From: an uncultured Mucilaginibacter sp.
GTDB taxonomy: Bacteria; Bacteroidota; Bacteroidia; Sphingobacteriales; Sphingobacteriaceae
Reading direction: 5' to 3'
Length of the DNA stretch: 64,000 nt
NCBI RefSeq assembly: GCF_913773635.1
Contig: NZ_CAJYGQ010000006.1
Coordinates: 62,001 to 126,000, forward strand
Shown: piece after piece, positions 1 to 8,975 of the stretch
Numbering within the stretch: position 1 is the first letter of the stretch
How the letters are laid out: each line of letters begins with the position of its first letter
Notes under the pieces: model-generated
What the model was told of the DNA's origin: nothing
The model's input: only the letters and a program-made list of their open reading frames with translations
Databases searched by the model: none
Position numbers and translations under genes: made by a program

Positions 1-790
1 ATTTTATAAAGTTTAAAATCATCGGCACCCCAAATTTTAATGCTTTTATCCATACTGGCCGATGCAAAGTAAGGCTGAGTAGGGTGGAATAAAACGTGGT
101 TTACGGCAAACATGTGCGCCGGTACACTTTGCTTTAGTGATTGGGTAGCAATATCCCAAACCTTAATTTGAGCATCGCGTGCGCCCGAAAGTAGGTGTTG
201 CCCATCTGGCGAGTATTGAACCGTGAAAACGGCCATAGTATGGTCTTTCAAAGCACCCGCATAACTGTAGTCAGAAAGGTTATAAAGCTGCACTGAATTG
301 TCGCGACAGCCGAAAGCCACCTGCTTTTCATCAGGCGAAATGCTGATACTGCGAACCGTATCGTGTGATACCTGTATGGAATGAAGCAGCTGCAATGTAT
401 CTAAGTTCCAAACGCTTACTTTACCATCTTCCGATGCTATTAGCAACTCCTTTTTGCCAGGTACCGATTTTATATCAAATATGGGCTTACCATGTTGTTT
501 AAGCGTATGGGTTACCCTTTGCTCAATAAAGTTGAACACCAGTACGTCACCATTACGCATACCCGTAAACATTAAAGGATAACCTACCGGGCAATGAACT
601 GCATAAACTGAAGCGGCAACCGGAAACATAACTTTGATAAATGCCCGTTTTTCCAGGCTCCATTCCACAACGCCCTTATCGTTACCTGCACTGAACAATA
701 TACCCGGCTTTTGAGAAAGTTCCAACGCAAAAATAGGGTTGCCGTGCCCGGTAAGTTCAAATGATTTTCTTACTTCCATAAGTCCCATTT
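1..790 (-). CDS. WD40 repeat protein (partial, runs off the left edge)
   Basis: Manual minus-strand translation from ATG at 790 gives MGLMEVRKSFELTGHGNPIFALEL..., then repeated WD-like units (HDTVRSISISPDEKQVAFGCRDNSVQLYNL; HTMAVFTVQYSPDGQHLLSGARDAQIKVWDI). No stop before the window edge. Confidence 0.8.
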
Positions 791-842
791 TCCTGAGTGG
801 AGTTTGTATTTAATAGTTACAGGGATTTAGTGCAATCATCCT

Positions 843-1460
843 CTAAGATACTGTATCATCTGAGGGCTTCGGAGCATGCCTGCCTTCCAGGTTTTTTGCT
901 ATTGTTTCAATACTTAAACCTTTTTCCTTGAGTAACACTAACAGGTGGAATACAAGGTCTGATGCTTCATTAATAAGATCTGTTTCCGTTTCAGCAAGGG
1001 CAGCAATAACAGTTTCAACGCCTTCTTCTCCAACCTTTTGGGCTATTTTGTTTAATCCTTTATTGCGAAGCTTATTAATATAAGATCCTTCTTGCGGATT
1101 GGTATAACGATCTTCAATTATACTTTCCAGTTCCAATATGAAATTTTGGTTGTAAGTGGTTTTAAAGCAGCTACGTTCACCGGTATGGCAGGTTGGACCA
1201 TCGGGTTTGGCTTTTATTAAAACGGTATCGTTATCACAATCAATATGAATGCTTTTTACGTGCAAAAAGTTGTTGCTGGTTTCGCCCTTGGTCCACAAGC
1301 GGTTTTTAGAACGCGAGTAAAAAGTAACAACGTTGTCTTGTACTGTTTTATCATAAGCCTCCTGGTTCATGTAGCCCAGCATGAGCACCTCTAAAGTTTG
1401 CTCGTCCTGAATTACTACAGGTACCAAGCCATCCGGAGATTTGGTGAAATCTATTTGCAT
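843..1460 (-). CDS. hisIE: Bifunctional phosphoribosyl-AMP cyclohydrolase / phosphoribosyl-ATP pyrophosphatase
   Basis: Protein has HisI motifs (GYMNQEAYDKT, FYSRSKNRLWTKGETSNN, GPTCHTGERSCF) followed by a HisE domain (KVGEEGVETVIAA); sits in the his operon. Confidence 0.96.
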   Translation of the reverse strand: MQIDFTKSPDGLVPVVIQDEQTLEVLMLGYMNQEAYDKTVQDNVVTFYSRSKNRLWTKGETSNNFLHVKSIHIDCDNDTVLIKAKPDGPTCHTGERSCFKTTYNQNFILELESIIEDRYTNPQEGSYINKLRNKGLNKIAQKVGEEGVETVIAALAETETDLINEASDLVFHLLVLLKEKGLSIETIAKNLEGRHAPKPSDDTVS

Positions 1461-1528
1461 TTCAGTGTATATTTTACCATGTTAAAGTCTCGCGACTACA
1501 ACATTAAACTGTTCAAATTATCATTTTT

Positions 1529-1627
1529 GGGCGTTGCCCTTGGCCCGGACTATGTGCTGCAAGTTCTTACTTCGCTAGGCTTCGTCCCGGGCTTTTCGCT
1601 TCTATACCTAACGCAAACTGCGAATGG
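1529..1627 (+). repeat. ~99-nt uncharacterised repeat element, copy 1
   Basis: GGGCGTTGCC...GGCCCGG.CTAT...CAAGT.CT.ACTT.GCTA.GCTTCGT...TTTTC.CTTCTAT.CCTA.CGCAA aligns without gaps to the reverse complement of 47526..47624 (about three quarters identical by hand). Confidence 0.75.
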
Positions 1628-1632
1628 CAATA

Positions 1633-2427
1633 TTATCTAACCTCTATATTATTCGCCCGCAATACATTCTTTAAATCAGGTATCAATATTTCCCCATAAT
1701 GAAATACCGAAGCTGCCAATGCGGCGTCAACATTGGTTTGCTCAAACACATCTACAAAGTGCTCCACGCTACCTGCACCTCCTGATGCTATAACCGGGAT
1801 ATGCACAGCATTATTAACCGTTTTGAGCAAAGTATTATCAAACCCTGCCTTGGTGCCGTCATGATCCATGGAGGTAAGCAGTATTTCGCCCGCGCCGCGG
1901 CTTTCGGCTTCTTTAATCCAACTCAGCGTTTCTAGTTCGGTAGCTATGCGGCCGCCGTTGAGGTGGACGATATTTTTATCGTCAATACGGCGGGTGTCAA
2001 CCGCTACTATAACAAATTGTACTCCAAATGCTTTTGCTAACTCGTCAATTAATTCAGGGTTACGAACTGCTGCAGAATTAATGCTGATCTTGTCGGCACC
2101 AGCATTTAATAGCGCATCGGCATCGCCAATTTCGTTAATGCCTCCTCCAATAGTAAACGGTATGTTAATTTGCCTCGCTACTGATTTAACCAGCTCAACC
2201 ATGGTTTTACGGCGTTCGTGCGTGGCAGTAATGTCCAAAAACACCAGCTCGTCGGCACCTTGCTGCGAGTAATTCCAGGCCAGTTCAACCGGGTCGCCGG
2301 CATCACGCAAATCAACAAAGTTTACGCCTTTAACCGTGCGGCCATCTTTAACGTCGAGGCAGGGAACGATGCGTTTGGCGAGGCCCGAGCCGGGGAAAGG
2401 TAATGTAGTGTTATGCAATTGTTCCAA
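1633..2427 (-). CDS. hisF: Imidazole glycerol phosphate synthase cyclase subunit HisF
   Basis: [23 protein letters not shown] and other HisF TIM-barrel motifs. About 16 extra residues precede the usual N-terminus. Confidence 0.96.
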   Translation of the reverse strand: MEQLHNTTLPFPGSGLAKRIVPCLDVKDGRTVKGVNFVDLRDAGDPVELAWNYSQQGADELVFLDITATHERRKTMVELVKSVARQINIPFTIGGGINEIGDADALLNAGADKISINSAAVRNPELIDELAKAFGVQFVIVAVDTRRIDDKNIVHLNGGRIATELETLSWIKEAESRGAGEILLTSMDHDGTKAGFDNTLLKTVNNAVHIPVIASGGAGSVEHFVDVFEQTNVDAALAASVFHYGEILIPDLKNVLRANNIEVR

Positions 2428-2455
2428 AGCTTTTTGTGCTTTATAAAAATAGAAA

Positions 2456-2539
2456 TGTCATTTCGAACGATAGTGAGAAATCTTGTTCATACTGCAAAGA
2501 TGTTCGCTATAACAAGATTTCTCGTTCCTCGAAATGACA
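2456..2539. repeat. Palindromic repeat family A, copy 1 (hisA-hisF junction)
   Basis: tgtcatttcga...gagaaatcttgttc ... aacaagatttctcgttcctcgaaatgaca: interrupted inverted repeat, related to 7641..7722 and 47381..47466. Confidence 0.9.
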
Positions 2540-2569
2540 GGTTGGGTATTACTGCCCCTTCGGGACCAT

Positions 2570-3319
2570 TTATATCGAAATCAAAGATTTTAAATTCCAG
2601 TTCTTAACATCCTCAATAGTAATGCGATCCTCATAGATGGCTTTACCAACTACGCAGCTTTCAACCTTAATTTTGCGTAACTCTTCAATATCGTTCATTG
2701 AACTTACACCACCTGAGGCAATAAGTTTAATGAAAGGGGAGTGGTCAAGCAGCTTTTGATAAAGTTCTACTCCTGCGCCGCCAAGTTTACCGTCTTTATT
2801 GATATCTGTACATAAAAAGCGGTAGAAACCTAAGTGCAGGCAACGGTCAACGTAGTCGATAAGTTTTATAGGAGAGCTTTCCATCCAGCCCGAGTATTTA
2901 ATAACCTCGTCAAGCACATCAATGGCTACCACAATTTTGTCGGCACATTTGGTGCTTCCGCACATGGCTTTGCTCAATTCATCTAAAAAAGTAGGATTGC
3001 TGATGGCCTGTGTACCAACAATAACGCGGGCAATACCGGCATCGGTCAATTCCTGAACCTTTTCAATACTGCGGATACCTCCGCCATACTGAATTTTCAT
3101 ATCGGTTTTTTTGATTACATCAAACAGGTATTGCTGGTTGCTGAAATCGCCTTTGGCGCCGTTCAGGTCAATAATGTGAATAAGTTCGGTACCTATCGAC
3201 TGGTACTTATCGATCATTTCTTCCAAACTTACCTCGTAATTGGTAACCTGGTTATAGTCGCCCTCGCGAAGACGGACAACCTTTTTGTTCAGAATATCGA
3301 TAGCAGGAATAATATACAT
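2570..3319 (-). CDS. hisA: Phosphoribosylformimino-5-aminoimidazole carboxamide ribotide isomerase
   Basis: MYIIPAIDILNKKVVRLREGDY, IQYGGGIRS, LIASGGVSS motifs typical of HisA; operon position. Confidence 0.96.
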   Translation of the reverse strand: MYIIPAIDILNKKVVRLREGDYNQVTNYEVSLEEMIDKYQSIGTELIHIIDLNGAKGDFSNQQYLFDVIKKTDMKIQYGGGIRSIEKVQELTDAGIARVIVGTQAISNPTFLDELSKAMCGSTKCADKIVVAIDVLDEVIKYSGWMESSPIKLIDYVDRCLHLGFYRFLCTDINKDGKLGGAGVELYQKLLDHSPFIKLIASGGVSSMNDIEELRKIKVESCVVGKAIYEDRITIEDVKNWNLKSLISI

Positions 3320-3322
3320 GCT

Positions 3323-3988
3323 TTAAATTTTTGAAAAATTAGCTAAAAGTGTTTCGCCATACACGCCCGATTTTTCGGGGTGAAACTGAACACCGTAAAA
3401 GTTATTATGCCAAATTGATGCCGAATATGGCAAACTGTAATTCGTTGAGGCTAAAGTATATAATTCGTTATACTCTATGTAATAGGAATGCACAAAATAA
3501 AAGTGTGCATCATTAGGTATACCGTTAAACAGAGGGTTTTCCTTTTGCTGGCTAACCCGGTTCCAGCCGGTGTGTGGCACTTTATAGTGCTCGCTGTCTT
3601 TAAACCGCAGCGTTTTATTCGGGAAAATGTTCAATAAGTTGGCATCACCCTCTTCAGAATATGCTGTCATTAATTGCATACCCACGCAAATGCCTAAGGT
3701 GGGCTTTTTTAACGCCTTAATGGCAGGTACCAATCCGGTTTGCTCCAGTTTGTTCATGGCAGCACCGGCATGCCCAACACCCGGAATAATATAACGGTCG
3801 AACCTGGCCAAATCTTCTTCGGTATGCACCATGCCATAGGCAATGCCCAACCTGTCTAACGCCGAGGTAAGCGAAAATATGTTGCCTGCACCGTAACGGA
3901 TAATTCCTAACTCCCCAGCCCCCTGAAGGGGGAGTTCATTGTCTTGGGGGAGGGCTTGTGTATTATCTTTTGTATCGTTTCCTTCCAT
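3323..3988 (-). CDS. hisH: Imidazole glycerol phosphate synthase glutamine amidotransferase subunit HisH, with N-terminal extension
   Basis: GIIRYGAGNIFSL, PGVGHAGAAM, LGICVGMQLM, YGVQFHPEKSG; about 27 residues before GIIRYGAGN are repeat-derived. Confidence 0.95.
   Translation of the reverse strand: MEGNDTKDNTQALPQDNELPLQGAGELGIIRYGAGNIFSLTSALDRLGIAYGMVHTEEDLARFDRYIIPGVGHAGAAMNKLEQTGLVPAIKALKKPTLGICVGMQLMTAYSEEGDANLLNIFPNKTLRFKDSEHYKVPHTGWNRVSQQKENPLFNGIPNDAHFYFVHSYYIEYNELYTLASTNYSLPYSASIWHNNFYGVQFHPEKSGVYGETLLANFSKI
3909..3934. repeat. Repeat family B, arm 1 (inside the hisH 5' coding region)
   Basis: aactccccagccccctgaagggggag; near-match in inverted orientation to 4001..4026. Confidence 0.85.
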
Positions 3989-4000
3989 TTTGTATAGCAG

Positions 4001-4026
4001 CTCCCCCTTCAGGAGGTCGGGGGGTT
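4001..4026. repeat. Repeat family B, arm 2 (overlapping the hisB stop codon)
   Basis: ctcccccttcaggaggtcggggggtt, reverse complement aaccccccgacctcctgaagggggag, similar to 3909..3934. Confidence 0.85.
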
Positions 4027-5170
4027 AAAGTACTCCCTTAGTACTTGGTAAAACCATATTATTTACATCGCGCCTTACGGCCATTTTTATGGCTTTGGCA
4101 AAGGCTTTAAATATAGCTTCTATTTTGTGATGTTCGTTATAGCCTTCCGCTTTTATGTTAAGGTTGCTTTTTGATGCATCGGTAAACGACTTGAAAAAGT
4201 GGTAAAACATCTCTGTTGGCATATCGCCCACCTTTTCGCGTGTAAAATCGGCTTCCCAAACTATCCAGTTGCGACCGCCGAAGTCGATGGCTGCCTGGGC
4301 CAGGCAATCATCCATAGGCAGGCAAAAACCGTAACGCTCAATGCCACGTTTGTTGCCTAATGCTGTAGACATAGCTTCGCCCAGTGCAATGCCGGTGTCT
4401 TCAATGGTGTGATGTTCGTCAATATGTAAATCGCCTTTGGCAATAACTTCAAGGTCAATACTGCCGTGACGGGCTATCTGATCGAGCATATGATCGAAGA
4501 AATGCAGGCCTGTGTTTACCTTTGCTTCACCGGTGCCATCAAGGTCTATTTTTATAAAAATATCGGTTTCTTTAGTGGTACGGCGGTGTTCTATAACACG
4601 CTTGCCCACTTTTAAAAACTCATATATTTTTTTCCACTCGGTGGTTTTTATAGCAACTGTGGCGTTTATGGCTTCCAACTGCTCGGCTGTAAATTCGCCC
4701 GCACCCATGCCTAAGCCGCTGTTAAGCCAAATGGCTTTAGCACCTAAGTTTTTAGCCAGCAATACGTCGTTCAGGCGGTCGCCAATTACAAATGAGTTCT
4801 TGAGGTCGTATTTTTCGGTGTCAAAATACTCCGTTAACATGGCTGTGCCCGGTTTGCGGGTAGGAGCACCGTCTATAGCAAAAGTGCGGTCGATGAAGGA
4901 TGCGACGAAGCTTACACCCTCGCCTGCAAAGGTTTTTATCACCAGCTCGTGTACCGGGAAAAAATTTTCTTCGGGATGAGAAATGGTACCTAAACCGTCC
5001 TGGTTGGTTACTAGTACAAGTTCATAATCCAGTTCTTTTGCTATGCGTGGTAGGTAGGTGAGTGCGCCGGGATAAAACTCAAGCTTGTTGAACGAGTCTA
5101 TCTGCTCATCGGCACACTCTTTAATCATGGTGCCGTCGCGGTCTATAAATAAAACTTTTTTTGCGCTCAT
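4025..5170 (-). CDS. hisB: Bifunctional histidinol-phosphatase / imidazoleglycerol-phosphate dehydratase
   Basis: N-terminal HAD phosphatase ([14 protein letters not shown]) plus IGPD domain ([30 protein letters not shown]). Confidence 0.96.
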   Translation of the reverse strand: MSAKKVLFIDRDGTMIKECADEQIDSFNKLEFYPGALTYLPRIAKELDYELVLVTNQDGLGTISHPEENFFPVHELVIKTFAGEGVSFVASFIDRTFAIDGAPTRKPGTAMLTEYFDTEKYDLKNSFVIGDRLNDVLLAKNLGAKAIWLNSGLGMGAGEFTAEQLEAINATVAIKTTEWKKIYEFLKVGKRVIEHRRTTKETDIFIKIDLDGTGEAKVNTGLHFFDHMLDQIARHGSIDLEVIAKGDLHIDEHHTIEDTGIALGEAMSTALGNKRGIERYGFCLPMDDCLAQAAIDFGGRNWIVWEADFTREKVGDMPTEMFYHFFKSFTDASKSNLNIKAEGYNEHHKIEAIFKAFAKAIKMAVRRDVNNMVLPSTKGVL

Positions 5171-6213
5171 TTAAAGTTAGTTAACGTATTAATGAGGGTG
5201 ATATTTTCTTGAGGTGTACCAATAGTTACGCGCAAAGCACCTTCACATAGCTCAACCTTGCTACGGTCGCGCACTATTATCCCATGTTCAACCAGGTAAT
5301 TGTAAATGCCTTTCGCATCAGTGGTTTTAACTAATATAAAGTTAGCGTCAGATGGGTAAATGTCAACCACAAAATCAAATTCCTTAAGCTTGAGTACTAA
5401 ATTATCACGTTCGGTAAGGGTTTCTTTTATCCAGCCATTTACCTGCTCAACGTTTTGTAAGGCTTCTAAAGCCAGTTGTTGAGAGGCTTCGTTAATGTTA
5501 TATGGCGGCTTAACCTTATTCATTACTTCAATGATCTCCTCGCTGGCAAAGGCCATGCCTACACGTAAAGCCGCAAGTCCCCATGCTTTAGAAAGGGTTT
5601 GCAGTACTACCAAATTGGCGTATTCGGTAAGTTCCTGAATGAAAGTCTTTTGACGGCTGTAATTAATATAAGCTTCATCAACCACTACTAAACCTTTAAA
5701 ATTTGCCAGCAACGTTTCAATATCATCACGATTGATGGAGTTCCCGGTTGGGTTATTTGGCGAACAAACAAAAATGAGCTTTGTGTTCTTATCAATAGCT
5801 TCGGCAATGCCTTCCAAATTAAGTTGATATTCGTCGGTTAGGTTTACGCGCTTAATGGCTATATCATTTATATTGGCCGATACCTCGTACATGCCGTAAG
5901 TTGGCGGCACTAATATCACATTATCGACTCCAGGGTTACAAAAAGAGCGAAATAGGATATCAATAGCTTCATCGCTGCCATTACCCAGGAATATGTTACG
6001 CGCCGGTACACCCTTAATTTCGCTTAAACGCATTTTAACGGCGTATTGAAGCGGGTCGGGGTAGCGGTTGTAATCTTTATTTAAAGGTGAGCCAAATGCG
6101 TTCTCATTAGCATCGAGGTAAACGCTGGCATCACCCTTAAACTCATCACGCGCCGATGAGTAAGGCTTTAAGTTTTTTATGTTTTCCCGAAGGATGTTGT
6201 TGATATTAAACAT
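5167..6213 (-). CDS. hisC: Histidinol-phosphate aminotransferase
   Basis: PLP aminotransferase motifs ([33 protein letters not shown]). The ORF track begins at 6300; [11 protein letters not shown] at 6213 is the likelier start. Confidence 0.93.
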   Translation of the reverse strand: MFNINNILRENIKNLKPYSSARDEFKGDASVYLDANENAFGSPLNKDYNRYPDPLQYAVKMRLSEIKGVPARNIFLGNGSDEAIDILFRSFCNPGVDNVILVPPTYGMYEVSANINDIAIKRVNLTDEYQLNLEGIAEAIDKNTKLIFVCSPNNPTGNSINRDDIETLLANFKGLVVVDEAYINYSRQKTFIQELTEYANLVVLQTLSKAWGLAALRVGMAFASEEIIEVMNKVKPPYNINEASQQLALEALQNVEQVNGWIKETLTERDNLVLKLKEFDFVVDIYPSDANFILVKTTDAKGIYNYLVEHGIIVRDRSKVELCEGALRVTIGTPQENITLINTLTNFK

Positions 6214-6312
6214 TGTCTTTACTTTTTTCTCACTGCAAATACTAAGTGAACTTTTATTACTAAAAGTAAAGTTTGAATAGCAATTGCTTATTCTTTGCAA
6301 TGATTTCTTAAA

Positions 6313-7602
6313 CTATTGTTGAGTTCTCACGCTAACTGCATTTCTGTGTGCATGTAAACCTTCCAAATCGGCCAATATCTCCACATGCGGACCAATATTC
6401 TGAATTCCTTCTTTAGTTAGATGCTGAAACGTAATCTTCTTTACAAAAGAATCTACAGATACACCCGAATAGGCCTTGGCATAGGCACTGGTTGGTAGGG
6501 TATGGTTAGTGCCCGATGCATAATCGCCCACACTTTCGGGGGTTTGATTGCCCAGGAATACAGAGCCTGCATTGATAATGCTGCCGGTAATTTGTTGCCA
6601 GTTTTCGGTGGCCAGTATTAAATGTTCGGGAGCGTAATGGTTGCTGAACTGCATAGCCTCGTCCAAACTGTTCACGACCACGGCATATGAATGTTCAATA
6701 GCTTTAGCGGCAATTTCTGCCCTTGGGAGTACGGGTAATTGCTTCTGGAGCTGAGAGATGGTTTGTTCAACCAATGTAGCCGATGTGGCTACCAGTATCG
6801 CCTGGCTATCAATGCCATGTTCAGCCTGTGCCAGCAAATCGGCGGCTATGTAGGCGGGGTTAGCTGTTTCGTCGGCAATAACCAATACTTCTGATGGGCC
6901 TGCAGGCATATCAATAGCCGTAATAGTTGTGCTTTGAATAATGGTTTTGGCCTTTGTTACAAACTGGTTGCCCGGACCAAATATTTTGTCAACCTTGGTG
7001 ATGCTTTCGGTACCGTAAGCCATAGCGGCTATGGCTTGGGCGCCGCCAACAAGGCAAATGCGGTCAACATCAAGCAACTGGGCAACGTATGCTATAAAGG
7101 CGTTTATCTTACCATTTTTACCCGGAGGCGAGCATACTACAATTTCTTTACAGCCTGCAATGCGGGCAGGAATACCCAGCATTAAAAATGTGCTTGGTAA
7201 AACGGCCGTCCCACCCGGAATGTATAAGCCAACTTTTTCAATAGGCCGTAACTCGCGCCAGCAGGTAACGCCGGGCATAGTTTCAACCTTATCTTCGGTT
7301 TTAAGCTGGCTCTCGTGAAACTTCCAGATGTTTTTGTAAGCTATCTCAAGGGCCGTCTTCTGTTCGGGTAAAAGGGCGGTGGCAATTTGTGACAGTTCGG
7401 CCTTATCCAAATAAAGCTTATCAAGCTGTACCTGGTCAAACCGCTGGGCAAAATCAAAAAGGGCACGGTCGCCTTGTTGTTGCACAGTGTCAATAATAGT
7501 TTCAACAACTGTACGTATTTCGTTGGCCGCATCAACATTGCGCTGCACAAGGTTGTTTACCTCGGCAACAGATAAATTGGCGTAATTATAGGTTTTAAGC
7601 AT
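6313..7602 (-). CDS. hisD: Histidinol dehydrogenase
   Basis: YIPGGTAVLPST, DKIFGPGNQFVTKAK, DMPAGPSEVLVIAD, AQAEHG motifs. The ORF track begins at 7632; MLKTYNYAN at 7602 looks the more natural start. Confidence 0.94.
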   Translation of the reverse strand: MLKTYNYANLSVAEVNNLVQRNVDAANEIRTVVETIIDTVQQQGDRALFDFAQRFDQVQLDKLYLDKAELSQIATALLPEQKTALEIAYKNIWKFHESQLKTEDKVETMPGVTCWRELRPIEKVGLYIPGGTAVLPSTFLMLGIPARIAGCKEIVVCSPPGKNGKINAFIAYVAQLLDVDRICLVGGAQAIAAMAYGTESITKVDKIFGPGNQFVTKAKTIIQSTTITAIDMPAGPSEVLVIADETANPAYIAADLLAQAEHGIDSQAILVATSATLVEQTISQLQKQLPVLPRAEIAAKAIEHSYAVVVNSLDEAMQFSNHYAPEHLILATENWQQITGSIINAGSVFLGNQTPESVGDYASGTNHTLPTSAYAKAYSGVSVDSFVKKITFQHLTKEGIQNIGPHVEILADLEGLHAHRNAVSVRTQQ

Positions 7603-7640
7603 ATTATAATTATTAATGCCTGATAATCCCAAACCACTTC

Positions 7641-7722
7641 GTCATTTCGACCATCGGGAGAAATCTTGTTCATCGTGCAAAATTGAACGCCTAGAACAGG
7701 ATTTCTCGTTCCTCGAAATGAC
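7641..7722. repeat. Palindromic repeat family A, copy 2 (hisG-hisD junction)
   Basis: gtcatttcgaccatcgggagaaatcttgttc ... gaacaggatttctcgttcctcgaaatgac. Confidence 0.9.
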
Positions 7723-7747
7723 ACGGGTTTATCAAATAGGCCCTGCT

Positions 7748-8599
7748 TTACAATATAATCTTCTCAATAGGCATTACAACAATGCCCTGTGCACCGGCTT
7801 GTTTAAGCTGGCTTATGCGGCTCCAAAAGTCGCGCTCGGGTATTACTGTATGTACCGCCACCCAATCTTGCTCCGCTAGTGGCACTACTGATGGGCTTTT
7901 AACACCCGGCAAAAGTTCAAGTATCTTTGGTAAATTCGCACGCTCGGCATTTAATACAACGTATTTAGTCTCTTTAGCACGTAATACCGATTGTATACGC
8001 TGAATTAACTCCTGAATCAAATCATCATTTTCTGATCCAGGTCTGCCTATCATCACCGCCTCGCTCGACATTACATCGGCAAACGGTCTCAGTCCGTTAC
8101 TTTTTAACGTTCCACCGGTTGATACCAAATCGCAAATAGCATCACTCAATCCTAAGCCCGGCGAAATTTCAACCGAACCTGATATGGTTCGAATTTCGGC
8201 GTTAATATTAAGGTTTTTTAAGTATTTGCTGAGGATGGCAGGGTAGGTGGTGGCTATGGAGCGGCCGTTGAGGTCGGTAACACTTTCGATGCTGGTATTG
8301 TTGGGTACTGCTATTTTAAGCGAGCATTTACCAAAACCCAGGCGTTGCAAGTAACTTACTTCAACTTCTGTTTCCTGTATTACGTTTTCGCCCACTATGC
8401 CCAGGTCGGCAATGCCATCCTGTACGTATTCGGGTATATCATCGTCGCGCAAAAACAGAATTTCCAGCGGGAAGTTAGATACCGGCGATATTAACGAGCT
8501 TTTATAATTTTCGAAGTTAAGGCCGCAATTCTTCAGCAGCTCTACAGATTTTTCATTGAGCCTTCCAGACTTCTGGATAGCAATTTTAAGTGTTTTCAC
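7748..8599 (-). CDS. hisG: ATP phosphoribosyltransferase (long form)
   Basis: LKIAIQKSGRLNEKSVELL, DLGIVGENV, CDLVSTGGTLKSNGL; C-terminal regulatory domain present. Confidence 0.96.
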   Translation of the reverse strand: MKTLKIAIQKSGRLNEKSVELLKNCGLNFENYKSSLISPVSNFPLEILFLRDDDIPEYVQDGIADLGIVGENVIQETEVEVSYLQRLGFGKCSLKIAVPNNTSIESVTDLNGRSIATTYPAILSKYLKNLNINAEIRTISGSVEISPGLGLSDAICDLVSTGGTLKSNGLRPFADVMSSEAVMIGRPGSENDDLIQELIQRIQSVLRAKETKYVVLNAERANLPKILELLPGVKSPSVVPLAEQDWVAVHTVIPERDFWSRISQLKQAGAQGIVVMPIEKIIL

Positions 8600-8667
8600 A
8601 AAGTTGGGGGTATTAAACTATAAAATAAACGGAGGTTTGTTATTTCACGTAGAAACATACATCAATA

Positions 8668-8721
8668 TTATCGCCACAGGGGGCGATGGATATGCAGATG
8701 ATGTTTGTTGAAACCGTTCAT
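8668..8721 (-). CDS. Candidate histidine-rich leader peptide MNGFNKHHLHIHRPLWR* upstream of hisG
   Basis: Manual translation of the minus strand between promoter and hisG: atg aac ggt ttc aac aaa cat cat ctg cat atc cat cgc ccc ctg tgg cga taa. Four His in six codons, about 25 nt downstream of the predicted TSS. Confidence 0.75.
   Translation of the reverse strand: MNGFNKHHLHIHRPLWR
8670..8687 (-). promoter_or_regulatory. Hairpin at the end of the his leader ORF
   Basis: ATCGCC-CCCTGT-GGCGAT on the minus strand: 6-bp perfect stem overlapping the last codons and stop of the leader ORF. Confidence 0.6.
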
Positions 8722-8752
8722 TTTTTATAGCTAACGTTTTGATGAGCTGGCG

Positions 8753-8782
8753 CAAATATAAATAGTTATTTAAAATTTCAAA
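8753..8782 (-). promoter_or_regulatory. Bacteroidota-type promoter of the his operon
   Basis: Minus strand TTTG (8782..8779), 18-nt spacer, TATATTTG (8760..8753), matching the TTTG/TAnnTTTG consensus. Confidence 0.75.
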
Positions 8783-8975
8783 ATGAAAGTTTAAATGTTG
8801 ATGCATTTTAAGGCATTACAGCTTTACTCGCCTGCGTAAAGCGTTGGGCCATTGTGTGGAAATAAAATCGTTAGCAGCTGTGATATTTATCAAATTTTAA
8901 TATTTAATACACTATCTTAGGCATCCAAGCCCATAGCCTAAAATTAATTAATTGCCGTTAACCAAACCTTTACCT

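Noticed and set aside
1398-1640. 80-aa plus-strand ORF
   Set aside because: It is a readthrough of hisIE antisense and the ~99-nt repeat (GVALGPDYVLQVLTSLGFVPGFSLLYLTQ); no independent coding evidence.
2413-2607. 64-aa plus-strand ORF
   Set aside because: Spans palindromic repeat A and hisA antisense; the translation simply reads through the repeat.
3909-4026. Possible insertion sequence between hisB and hisH
   Set aside because: Only ~26-nt inverted arms and a ~66-nt spacer; no transposase ORF or clear target-site duplication, so called a short repeat only.
4512-4979. 155-aa plus-strand ORF antisense to hisB
   Set aside because: Antisense shadow ORF; hisB on the minus strand has clear domain motifs. 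The same reasoning applies to most other short antisense ORFs in the track.
7616-7879. 87-aa plus-strand ORF
   Set aside because: Reads through repeat A copy 2 and antisense to hisG.
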